DNA from: Euryarchaeota archaeon UBA258
Lineage (GTDB): Archaea; Thermoplasmatota; Poseidoniia; Poseidoniales; Poseidoniaceae
Assembly: GCA_002502605.1 (NCBI GenBank)
Contig: DAPR01000074.1
Span: 56,791 to 64,238, forward strand
Direction: 5' to 3'
DNA: 7,448 nucleotides
Part shown: piece by piece, positions 1 through 6,517 of the stretch
Position numbering within the stretch: the first letter of the stretch is position 1
How the letters are laid out: each line of letters opens with the position of its first letter
The notes under the pieces: model-generated
What the model was told of the DNA's origin: nothing
Seen by the model: only the letters and a program-made list of their open reading frames with translations
Databases searched by the model: none
Made by a program: the position numbers and the translations under genes

Positions 1-212
1 TGGTAGACATACCTCTGCTCAATTAACCAACTGTTTTCATTTCCAAGGCAGAAACTAGGCGTGACTTTCTCCATCGCTTCTATGATCTGTTTTGGTGAAA
101 CATCACGAAGGACCGTGGTAGTTTGGGTTGCAATTGGTAATTCACTGGGTTCAAACCTTCCCGGTTCAAATGGAGGGTATCGTACCCTCTGTTCCAGTTT
201 TATTTTCCCCAT
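1..212 (-). CDS. Unknown protein, N-terminal 70 codons only (runs off the window)
   Basis: An open frame reads leftward from an ATG at 212-210 to the window edge, giving 70 complete codons with no stop. The start is supported by a GGTGA Shine-Dalgarno site five bases upstream. The visible part begins MGKIKLEQ, has a proline- and arginine-rich stretch (residues 9-26, including PPFEPGRFEP), and then a likely helix with DVSPKQIIEAMEKV at 37-50. There is no signal peptide, membrane segment or motif that I recognise. It starts 9 bases after the geranylgeranyl-reductase-like gene, so it is probably in the same transcript and its function may be tied to that enzyme. That link is an inference from spacing. 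The family cannot be named from this fragment. Confidence 0.72.
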   Translation of the reverse strand, partial: MGKIKLEQRVRYPPFEPGRFEPSELPIATQTTTVLRDVSPKQIIEAMEKVTPSFCLGNENSWLIEQRYVY

Positions 213-217
213 GCGCT

Positions 218-222
218 TCACC
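218..222 (-). promoter_or_regulatory. Shine-Dalgarno site overlapping the upstream stop codon
   Basis: On the minus strand the bases read TAGGTGAAGCGCATG. GGTGA matches the Shine-Dalgarno consensus and lies 5 bases before the ATG at 212. Its first G is also the last base of the TAG stop of the reductase gene. This arrangement fits translational coupling of the two genes and fixes the start of the downstream one. Confidence 0.65.
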
Positions 223-1436
223 TAACGGAACATCAAACGAGTTCCAGCTTTGAGTGCTAACCTCCGGAAAGCAGGGACTTTCTTGATGAGGGCGAGACCG
301 AGTGGTACCGGTTTTTCGATGTCACCAATTTCATTGATCAACTCAAGCACATCTTCTCGAGCGAAGTTCACAAAGTGCTTATTTAACTCAGCATCTGTTG
401 TGTCCGATACGAGTAAATTGCGCAATGCTCGAGCTTTGTCTTGGTCTTTCTTCATTGCATTGAAGTGTTTTGATGTGATTTTATGGAGTTGTTTTTCATT
501 AAGGGCATCCTCCTTGATGGCTGCTGAAAGTGGCGCTAAAATGCCTTTTATTTGCCTGAAACCAGGACCAATGCCGCCACCGGTTGTCGGTTTTGCCATA
601 CCTGCTGCATCCCCCAACAACATCACTCGATTCGACACAGTTTTTTTGATCATCCCACTTGGGATTGGGCCACAGTAGCGTGCTGTTTCGGTGATCGAAT
701 CAAAGCGGTCCTTCCATAATTCGTGATTGAGTAAATCTTCATAGCATTGCTCAACGCTTTTTCCTCCGAGTCTGTCGGGCGTTGACCAGACACCAATTCG
801 GTGGCTACCGAATCCAGATGGAATGACCCATGCAAAAAAACCGGGGGCTATGGCAGAGCCACTGAACATTTCGAGCCACCTTGGATTTCCTTCATATCCA
901 AACACCTCAGTTTGGAAACCAATCATCATTTCATTCGGCCTCCCCATCTTGAAATGTCTGCGAGTCCAGCTGTGAGCGCCGTCGCATCCAATAAGCAATT
1001 TAGTGCTCATTTGTACTGGTTCTCCATCGATGTTGACCCGAACTGAAACGCCATGGTCATCGGCTGTTGCGTCTTCAGGCGTAGAATTGAGCGAAAGGGT
1101 AGCACCTGCTTGCATCGCTTGTTGCACAACACCTTGATCGAATTGTTTTCGGCACACAACATAGGTTCGAAGTTTTCCTTCAGTTCCTACGGGGACCAAT
1201 GTCCCATCTGGGCCGTGGATTTTGGCTCCATCGATCTCTTGTAAGACCGAATCATAGAGTTCGACTTCGTGCATTGCCTTTGGTGTCACAAGTCCAGCAC
1301 ATTGGAAGGGTCGTCCAATTTCTGAGTGCTCCTCAAGCATGAGAACTGAATGCCCAAGTGAGGCAAGATGAGTGGCGGTTCTTCCACCAGTTGGCCCGGC
1401 ACCGACGATAATGACGTCCCAGTCAGCAGCGAGCAT
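222..1436 (-). CDS. Geranylgeranyl reductase family FAD-dependent protein
   Basis: This 404-residue flavoprotein resembles archaeal geranylgeranyl reductases, which saturate the isoprenoid chains of membrane lipids or of quinone side chains. The N-terminal Rossmann motif VGAGPTGG (11-18) ends in an acidic pair at 35-36 that would hold the FAD ribose. A cysteine motif, QCAGLV (45-50), sits where the family has its conserved Cys. A CDGAHSWTR motif (151-159) resembles the DG motif of FAD monooxygenase-fold enzymes. PGFFAWVIP (198-206) matches the spacing of the family's PxxYxWxFP substrate-cavity motif, with Phe for Tyr and Ile for the second Phe. LGDAAG (274-279) followed by PTTGGGIG (283-290) is the second FAD-binding motif. 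Length is typical of the family. The start at ATG 1436 places the Rossmann strand at residue 7, as expected; only a weak AAAGG lies upstream. It follows the topoisomerase gene by 71 bases. Substrate (archaeal lipid, menaquinone or another polyprenyl) cannot be fixed from sequence. Confidence 0.88.
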   Translation of the reverse strand: MLAADWDVIIVGAGPTGGRTATHLASLGHSVLMLEEHSEIGRPFQCAGLVTPKAMHEVELYDSVLQEIDGAKIHGPDGTLVPVGTEGKLRTYVVCRKQFDQGVVQQAMQAGATLSLNSTPEDATADDHGVSVRVNIDGEPVQMSTKLLIGCDGAHSWTRRHFKMGRPNEMMIGFQTEVFGYEGNPRWLEMFSGSAIAPGFFAWVIPSGFGSHRIGVWSTPDRLGGKSVEQCYEDLLNHELWKDRFDSITETARYCGPIPSGMIKKTVSNRVMLLGDAAGMAKPTTGGGIGPGFRQIKGILAPLSAAIKEDALNEKQLHKITSKHFNAMKKDQDKARALRNLLVSDTTDAELNKHFVNFAREDVLELINEIGDIEKPVPLGLALIKKVPAFRRLALKAGTRLMFR

Positions 1437-1507
1437 GAACCTTTGAGCAAAGCCGCACCCATGAATCTTCGCTTGAATTAAGATGCACGAGGTCTGGTTT
1501 CAAAGCG

Positions 1508-4255
1508 TCAGCGCTTAGCGAATTTATAGCCAATGCTCTCGTTTTTCTTAATGTATAGGCTAGAGGAGAAATCTTTCCCAGTCTTTTTGGCTTTGAAATC
1601 ATCAAAGGGTCCCAATTCTCTTTTCTCGATCAGAATCTTTGCTTCTTCTCTGGTGATTTCGCGTTTGGAAATTTCTCGCGCTATCTGTAGTTTACATCCA
1701 GTGGAGCCTTCTTCGGGTTGGTAATGCGTTTCAGTTTCAACAATGTTCACCTTTGTGACTGGGCACACTGCCACGACGCCTGGAACGACTGGGAAGCGCT
1801 TTGCATCTGCTGCAGCCTCTCGAGGTGGGAAGTCAAATTTGACTCGGGTGTTTTCAATAACAAGGAATGCTTTGAATGGACGGCCACGTTTTGAGGTGAA
1901 ATCCTCTAACAAATCCGACTTCCCTTTGGTCATGATGACTTTTGCTTCATCGGGCGTGATGAGACGCTTGCACATCTCCTTCGATAATCCTCTGAACTTA
2001 CATTCTGCATGATCACATGCGTACATTGTTTGCCCGATCCTTATGGTACCATGATCGCATGAAGGGCATGGGCACAATTCTTCATCGTTTTCGTCGGTGG
2101 AGGATTGACCTCCGCCAACAAATTCCACGCGGCCTTCATCTGTTAGTTTTACAGTCGCAACATAGCCTTCACCTGAACGGCTGAAAAAGCCATGCAGGTC
2201 GGTTAATTCTCTTTGTTGCAAAAGACGGGCGGCAGTCACTCGGTCGAACCAGCGCCCACTGGTGTCCTTCCAAAACACAAATGAACAGCCTTTGTCTCGG
2301 CCCTCATTCTTTTCACATTGGTAGGAAAGGGTGGTCTCCTGAATTGCTGCAGAGCATGCAGGGCAAGGGCCAATGGATGGTTCTTGAAGGTACAATTCTG
2401 CACGGTCATGGTTTTTGATGCGTTCAACCATGGTTGTCGTTTGCGCAACAATTGCTTCCATGTAATTTGATTTTGGATCATCGCCTCGTTGAACCCGCAG
2501 CAAAGAAGCTTCCATTTCCCCAGTGAGTTCAGGCGAGGTAATCCACTCCACAGGGATCCTTCGAAGGACATCAATAATTCGAATACCGTGTGCCGCAGCG
2601 CTGATGCTACCGCCTCTCGCACGGAGGATGTATCCACGGTCCACCAACTTCTCAATCGTGTCTGCTCTCGTTGCTGGCGTACCAAGTCCCTTTTCTTTCA
2701 TTGCGGAAGCTAAGTCTTCATCTTCGATGTTTTTACCTGCATGCTCCATTAAACGCAATAGTCCCGCTTCCTTAAGCCGCCCTTTTGGTTTGGAACGTTC
2801 TTCCTTAAATTCGAAATCGCTGATGTCTGCCTTGCATGGGTTTTCTGGGAGCGTGTTCCATCCTTCAGGTAGGTCCTGTTTTTTGGGTCGTACCGCTCTC
2901 CAACCTGCAGTTTTGATGGTTCGTACTTCCTTGAGGAAGCGTTCTCCACCGAGCAAAGCAGTGCGCTTTTGGACATCCCAGACTGCTGGTGGATACCATG
3001 ATGCGAGGAAAGTTCGGGTGATCAAATCATACAATTTCTTGTGATCAGCGCTAGGGAAGCCATCCGGAATCTTACCGGTTGGTATGATGGCAAAGTGGTC
3101 GCTCACCTTAGCGTCGTCAAAATTGCGCCCTGTGTTTTTCAAACCGTCAGAGGTCAATGTCGAACTAAAAGGATTGAAGTCATCTTGTGCACCAAGTTGC
3201 CGTATGATTTTCGAGATTTCCTCTTTCATATCATTTGGAAGATGCCTTGAATCGGTTCTTGGGTAGGTGGTGAGTTTGAGGTCCGCATAGAGGTTTTGGG
3301 CAATGCCTAATGTCCGCTTTGCTGACCAAGACCACATGTTGTTTGCTTCACGTTGCAAACTGGTCAAATCAAAATTCAATGGCGGCTTTTCACTCGCATC
3401 CCGTCGAGTTTCAGTGACATCCGCTTTCTCACCTGACTCAATAAGGGCTTTCAAGCGGTCATGTTCTGCTTGCTCCACAATTCGGTGTGGTTTGTAATCT
3501 GGCTCATCGGGGTTGTCTACGTGGTTGGTCCGCTCCCAACGAGCGTTCCAACGTGCCTCACCGGCGGTGAAATCTGCATTGAGTTGCCAAAACGGTAGGG
3601 GCTTGTGTCCAAGGACTTCCAATTCGTGGTCAACAACCATCGCTAATGTGGCGGTTTGAACGCGGCCAAGAGAAATTGCGGCGCGCTCGTTTCGTTTGCG
3701 AGGTAAAAACGAATTGGCAATTCGTGAACCGTTCATCCCAATGATCCAATCTGCTTCAGAACGAGCGTAAGCCGCATCCATGAGTGCATTGTATTCTGTA
3801 CCGTCTTTGCGCTGCTCATAGGCTGTCGTTATGGCATCCTTTGTCATCGATTGAAGCCACATTCGAGAGGTCTGAACCTTGGATTTTGTGTGTTGGACAA
3901 TGGTTCGGAAAATCAATTCGCCTTCACGAGCTGCGTCACAAGCATTGACAATTTCAGTCACTGATTTATCCTTGATCAGTTTTGAAACCGCCGTGAGTTG
4001 TTTTTTTCCGCGTCCACCGATTGGTTTGTACTCAAAGGTCTCGGGAACGAATGGCAATCTATCCACTGTTTTTCTCCAGTCTTTGAAGGCTGCATCGTAA
4101 TCGTCCATGTACTTCAGTTGCAGGAGGTGACCAACAGCCCAAGTCACGACCAGACCACTTCCTTCCCAGTGAGTTTCGTGCTTTCCTTTGACGCCCAGCA
4201 CATTGGCGATGTCATTGGCGACGCTTGGTTTCTCGGCCAGAATAACAATCGTCAT
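1508..4255 (-). CDS. Type IA DNA topoisomerase (topoisomerase III-like) with C-terminal zinc and repeat modules
   Basis: The protein (915 residues) would relax or decatenate DNA by passing strands through a transient single-strand break. The Toprim domain starts at once (ILAEKPS, 5-11) and carries CDAAREGE (106-113). ISLGRVQTATL (194-204) is the conserved GRVQ region. TTYPRTDSRHLP (329-340) holds the expected catalytic tyrosine Y331 and Arg 333. DHFAIIPT (386-393) and KGLGTPATRADTIEKL (522-537) are further family signatures. The tail has a C4 finger (C631, C634, C647, C657), a second one (C730, C733, C747, C752), and repeats of the topoisomerase C-terminal type near 668-713, 764-808 and 866-905. 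C831 and C854 look like remnants of a third finger. In the Toprim DxDxE triad the second Asp is Ala (A109). The ATG at 4255 has no Shine-Dalgarno site, but the Toprim strand begins at residue 3, so the start is firm. I expect a topoisomerase III role rather than reverse gyrase, since no helicase part is present. Confidence 0.95.
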   Translation of the reverse strand: MTIVILAEKPSVANDIANVLGVKGKHETHWEGSGLVVTWAVGHLLQLKYMDDYDAAFKDWRKTVDRLPFVPETFEYKPIGGRGKKQLTAVSKLIKDKSVTEIVNACDAAREGELIFRTIVQHTKSKVQTSRMWLQSMTKDAITTAYEQRKDGTEYNALMDAAYARSEADWIIGMNGSRIANSFLPRKRNERAAISLGRVQTATLAMVVDHELEVLGHKPLPFWQLNADFTAGEARWNARWERTNHVDNPDEPDYKPHRIVEQAEHDRLKALIESGEKADVTETRRDASEKPPLNFDLTSLQREANNMWSWSAKRTLGIAQNLYADLKLTTYPRTDSRHLPNDMKEEISKIIRQLGAQDDFNPFSSTLTSDGLKNTGRNFDDAKVSDHFAIIPTGKIPDGFPSADHKKLYDLITRTFLASWYPPAVWDVQKRTALLGGERFLKEVRTIKTAGWRAVRPKKQDLPEGWNTLPENPCKADISDFEFKEERSKPKGRLKEAGLLRLMEHAGKNIEDEDLASAMKEKGLGTPATRADTIEKLVDRGYILRARGGSISAAAHGIRIIDVLRRIPVEWITSPELTGEMEASLLRVQRGDDPKSNYMEAIVAQTTTMVERIKNHDRAELYLQEPSIGPCPACSAAIQETTLSYQCEKNEGRDKGCSFVFWKDTSGRWFDRVTAARLLQQRELTDLHGFFSRSGEGYVATVKLTDEGRVEFVGGGQSSTDENDEELCPCPSCDHGTIRIGQTMYACDHAECKFRGLSKEMCKRLITPDEAKVIMTKGKSDLLEDFTSKRGRPFKAFLVIENTRVKFDFPPREAAADAKRFPVVPGVVAVCPVTKVNIVETETHYQPEEGSTGCKLQIAREISKREITREEAKILIEKRELGPFDDFKAKKTGKDFSSSLYIKKNESIGYKFAKR

Positions 4256-4291
4256 GGATTAAGAGCGCATCGCCGAGGCTACTTGAACTCT

Positions 4292-4299
4292 CTCTAAAG
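4292..4299 (-). promoter_or_regulatory. Possible TATA-like element for the topoisomerase gene
   Basis: CTTTAGAG on the minus strand is the closest TATA-like sequence between the palindrome and the ATG at 4255. Archaeal transcription usually starts about 25 bases downstream, which would give a leader of roughly a dozen bases. That fits the absence of a Shine-Dalgarno site. The match is weak and the CTATAG core of the palindrome is a competing candidate. Confidence 0.2.
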
Positions 4300-4311
4300 C
4301 CAGCCCTGAGC

Positions 4312-4331
4312 ACAGATACTATAGTATCTGT
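4312..4331. repeat. Perfect 20-bp palindrome upstream of the topoisomerase gene
   Basis: The bases ACAGATACTA and TAGTATCTGT are exact reverse complements with no loop, and pairing stops at the flanking bases on both sides. The palindrome lies in the 104-base gap between the stop of the 145-residue gene and the topoisomerase start, 57 bases upstream of the latter. The symmetric, gapless form suits a dimeric regulator's operator. Its centre, CTATAG, could also serve as a TATA-like element. No U-run follows on the minus strand, so a terminator role in the direction of the genes is less likely. Confidence 0.6.
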
Positions 4332-4359
4332 AGAGATTTAGCCGCTGATTTTTTTCAGT

Positions 4360-4797
4360 TTACGACTGAGCTGAAATCCAATTTTGACGGGATTGAAGTT
4401 CATCCCACGGGTCTTCACTGTTCGGTCCTCCGCATCCAACACATCCTGGATAGCCTGCAAGAAGAAGTTCATGGCAGGCGCTCAAAACATGCTTCCAGGC
4501 GATGGTTGATTCAAACGGAATCCAGCATGTATCTTGACCAGGTTCGCTCACCCCCAATCGGATGGAGTGCCGGCCTAAACTGGAATCCTCAGGCCCATAC
4601 ACATCAACAGAATCAATCGCATGGGTCACAATTTTGGGGAATTTGAGTTTCGAGGGTTGTGCATCAGCCATTGCAAGGATCAACTCGTCGGCTTGATCTT
4701 CAAATTCCACAGGAAGATGCAAGGCAAGTCCTTCATCCCTGAGAATTCTTCGAGCAGCCTCTCTGACCGCTGGCCACATCGGGTCGTCAATTCGCAC
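4360..4797 (-). CDS. Conserved-looking hypothetical protein with a CxxC pair
   Basis: I do not recognise this 145-residue protein. It is acidic and soluble, with no signal peptide or membrane helix. The N-terminal part (8-46) looks helical, with an amphipathic run around REAARRILRDEG and an acidic stretch EFEDQADELI (31-40). The middle (54-98) looks like beta strands. A helix at about 99-114 (IAWKHVLSACHELLLAG) leads into GCVGCGG (118-124), whose Cys pair C119/C122, with C91, C108 and H109 nearby, could bind a metal or be redox active. The start is GTG at 4797: a stop codon lies two codons upstream in frame, and GGGGTGA is just ahead although only 3 bases away. ATG at codon 7 is an alternative without a Shine-Dalgarno site. 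It is the first gene of the leftward group and diverges from pyrD. Amino acid make-up and lack of a better frame support it being real. Confidence 0.7.
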   Translation of the reverse strand: MRIDDPMWPAVREAARRILRDEGLALHLPVEFEDQADELILAMADAQPSKLKFPKIVTHAIDSVDVYGPEDSSLGRHSIRLGVSEPGQDTCWIPFESTIAWKHVLSACHELLLAGYPGCVGCGGPNSEDPWDELQSRQNWISAQS

Positions 4798-4800
4798 ATT

Positions 4801-4807
4801 TCACCCC
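4801..4807 (-). promoter_or_regulatory. Shine-Dalgarno site for the GTG-started 145-residue gene
   Basis: GGGGTGA on the minus strand lies 3 bases before GTG 4797. The match to the consensus is good but the spacing is shorter than usual. An ATG one base upstream of the GTG is in another frame and leads nowhere. Confidence 0.45.
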
Positions 4808-4850
4808 AAGAGGCCGAAGTCTTGAAGGGTGTCGGTCAGAAGCAAGCATC

Positions 4851-5978
4851 ATGGGATTAGGCTACAGGTTGGTCAGCCGCCCTTTGCTTGCGTTACAAGA
4901 TTCTGAAAAGGCCCATGCACGCTCGCTGTTGGGCCTCAGGGCTATGGCATCAAACCCAATCAGTCGTTCTGCATTGCGTCTGTTCTACAGGCCAAAAGAC
5001 CTGAATGTTACACGGTTCAATATGGCGTACAAAAATCCGTTCGGTCTAGCGGCTGGCATGGATAAGCGTGCGGAAGCCTTGAGGGGATGGGAATCACTTG
5101 GCCTTGGTTTCATCGAAATTGGTGGAGTGACTGCAGAAGAGCAACCCGGAAACCCCAAGCCAAGGATGTTCCGTTCCGGCACCTCAAAGGCTCTTGTCAA
5201 TCGGATGGGATTCAACAACCCCGGCTCTGAAAACATCGCTCGAAAATTAGATCAACACATTGCTCGTTTTGGCCAACCACAAGTTCCTCTTTGGGCGAAC
5301 CTGGGTAAATCTAAGAATACCCCGCTCACGGATGCACCAATGGACTATGCAACCACAATGAGGCGACTGTGGACCTATTGCGATGTGTTTGTCATCAATG
5401 TGTCCTCGCCGAATACCCCGAATCTACGTGAACTTCAACACGATTCGGCCCTCGAAGAAATCGTTTCAGCTTGCACGGCGGTGAATGATGAACTATCGAA
5501 ACAACACAATCGGTCAACGAAGCCTTTGTTGGTCAAAATTGCACCTGACCTCTCTGATGATCAATTGGTCGCTGTGGTCAAGACGGCTCGCTCGTCGGGA
5601 TGCGATGGCATCGTTGCGACCAACACCACTGTGGAACGTCCCGAGGCAGCGTCGAAAAAAGAACAACATGTGTTTTCTCAAACTGGTGGAATGAGCGGGG
5701 CTCCTGTCAATGCTCGATCCACTGCTATGATTCACCGAATCTATCAACTCACCAACGGTGAATGGCCGATTGTCGGGGTCGGTGGCATCAGCAATGCAGA
5801 GGATGCTTGGGCAAAGATTGGGGCTGGTGCCTCGTTGCTCCAAGCGTACAGTGGTTTTGTCTTCGAAGGACCCAGTTTGACCAAGAATGTGGTCAATGGT
5901 CTCCACAAAAAATTACAATCAAGCGAATTTTCATCGTTGGATGAGGCAGTTGGGTTCGCTCATCGATTGAACACATGA
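4851..5978 (+). CDS. pyrD: Dihydroorotate dehydrogenase (quinone), class 2
   Basis: PyrD oxidises dihydroorotate to orotate in pyrimidine synthesis, using FMN and passing electrons to membrane quinone. It has 375 residues, against 336 in E. coli. The N-terminal part (1-50, including QDSEKAHARSLLGL at 16-29) matches the membrane-binding helices that mark class 2 enzymes and confirms the start at 4851. Family motifs follow in order: NPFGLAAGMDK (62-72), IEIGGVT (88-94), NRMGFNN (117-123), NVSSPNTPNLR (183-193) with Ser 186 as the expected catalytic base, KIAPDL (229-234), ATNTT (256-260), GVGGI (309-313) and YSGFVF (333-338). The last 20 or so residues extend past the usual end. A serine rather than a cysteine base, plus the N-terminal helices, argue against class 1A or 1B. 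There is no good Shine-Dalgarno site. It diverges from the 145-residue gene and is followed 32 bases later by the ccmE-like gene. No pyrK is visible. Confidence 0.96.
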   Translation: MGLGYRLVSRPLLALQDSEKAHARSLLGLRAMASNPISRSALRLFYRPKDLNVTRFNMAYKNPFGLAAGMDKRAEALRGWESLGLGFIEIGGVTAEEQPGNPKPRMFRSGTSKALVNRMGFNNPGSENIARKLDQHIARFGQPQVPLWANLGKSKNTPLTDAPMDYATTMRRLWTYCDVFVINVSSPNTPNLRELQHDSALEEIVSACTAVNDELSKQHNRSTKPLLVKIAPDLSDDQLVAVVKTARSSGCDGIVATNTTVERPEAASKKEQHVFSQTGGMSGAPVNARSTAMIHRIYQLTNGEWPIVGVGGISNAEDAWAKIGAGASLLQAYSGFVFEGPSLTKNVVNGLHKKLQSSEFSSLDEAVGFAHRLNT

Positions 5979-5997
5979 GTTGATGAAGAACGGCGCC

Positions 5998-6003
5998 GGG
6001 GGT
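5998..6003 (+). promoter_or_regulatory. Shine-Dalgarno-like GGGGGT before the ccmE-like gene
   Basis: GGGGGT lies 7 bases before ATG 6011 and is one mismatch from GGAGGT. It is the best site near this start and supports it. Its position in the 32-base gap after pyrD fits co-transcription of the two genes. Confidence 0.45.
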
Positions 6004-6010
6004 AATTTAG

Positions 6011-6403
6011 ATGTACGCAAGAAGGACCCGGTTTCTCCTGCTAGGGGGCGTCATCACAATTGGCTTACTTGGTGTGCTTTTGTTGCAAGCACCCGAGCCG
6101 ACCAGAGCCGTGGATGATTTGATGGATGACCCTGCTCAGTTCGTCGATCAAGAAATTGCTGTCCGAGGTGAGGTTCGTGACGGGAGCATAGACAATGCCT
6201 CTTACGTGTTTATCCTTCATGGAGAGACCCATGAGTTGGTCATTGACTATTCTGATGCCTCTGTATCCAACGGACTGGGCGATAACCGCACCGTCTACGC
6301 CCAAGGCACCCTGCGCATGGAAGATGGCGTCTATGTCCTTGAGGCAGACATCATCAAAACTTCATGCCCATCAAAGTATGAAGAAGAACCTCCCGAGGAA
6401 TAG
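6011..6403 (+). CDS. ccmE: Cytochrome c maturation protein CcmE (heme chaperone), CxxxY type
   Basis: CcmE binds heme covalently on the outer face of the membrane and hands it to the cytochrome c synthetase (CcmF) in system I maturation. This 130-residue protein has a positive N-terminus (RRTR, 4-7), one membrane helix at about 8-26, a short linker, and an OB-like beta domain. VRGEVRDGSI (51-60), YVFILHG (65-71) and RTVYAQGTL (93-101) match the spacing of CcmE strands, and EADIIKT (111-117) leads to the heme-binding end. There the family's HxxxY is replaced by C119-P-S-K-Y123, the known CxxxY variant of some archaea and sulfate reducers. The tail is acidic (EEEPPEE). Length is close to other CcmE proteins. 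No other ccm genes are in the window. Identification rests on fold pattern and the terminal motif; another membrane-anchored OB-fold protein is the alternative. Confidence 0.78.
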   Translation: MYARRTRFLLLGGVITIGLLGVLLLQAPEPTRAVDDLMDDPAQFVDQEIAVRGEVRDGSIDNASYVFILHGETHELVIDYSDASVSNGLGDNRTVYAQGTLRMEDGVYVLEADIIKTSCPSKYEEEPPEE

Positions 6404-6448
6404 AAAGCGATGACAATACGGATGAGGCAACAGCAGCCATCCCGATTC

Positions 6449-6460
6449 AAAAAATAAATC
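6449..6460 (+). promoter_or_regulatory. Possible TATA-like box for the SAP-domain gene
   Basis: AAAAAATAAATC is the only strongly A/T-rich run in the gap after the ccmE-like gene. A start about 25 bases downstream, near 6480, would leave a leader of about 40 bases before ATG 6518. It would also place the in-frame TTG at 6467 upstream of the transcript, which argues for the ATG. Confidence 0.3.
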
Positions 6461-6517
6461 GCTGCCTTGTCCAATCACCGGCTTAACGCTTATCACTTCA
6501 TTCTCAATGGAAAGCCC

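Noticed and set aside
250..678. Plus-strand open frame of 142 codons opposite the reductase
   Set aside because: It is antisense to the GDAAG and C-terminal regions of a clear flavoprotein and has no coding character of its own.
1519..1531. TATAAATTC-like TATA box for the reductase gene
   Set aside because: These bases encode the last residues of the topoisomerase (YKFA). The match may be chance, and it would give a leader of over 60 bases.
2523..3044. Plus-strand open frame of 173 codons inside the topoisomerase gene
   Set aside because: It is antisense to well-conserved topoisomerase motifs, and its protein is Ser/Arg/Pro-rich with no recognisable motif, as expected for a shadow frame.
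4349..4376. T7 run and small hairpin (TTTCAG/CTGAAA) as a terminator
   Set aside because: The T-run is on the plus strand, where no gene ends, and on the minus strand the hairpin is followed by A residues rather than U, so it does not fit termination of the leftward genes.
6467..6517. TTG start that would extend the SAP protein by 17 residues
   Set aside because: There is no Shine-Dalgarno site, it lies within about 10 bases of the only TATA-like run, and the SAP fold begins after ATG 6518.
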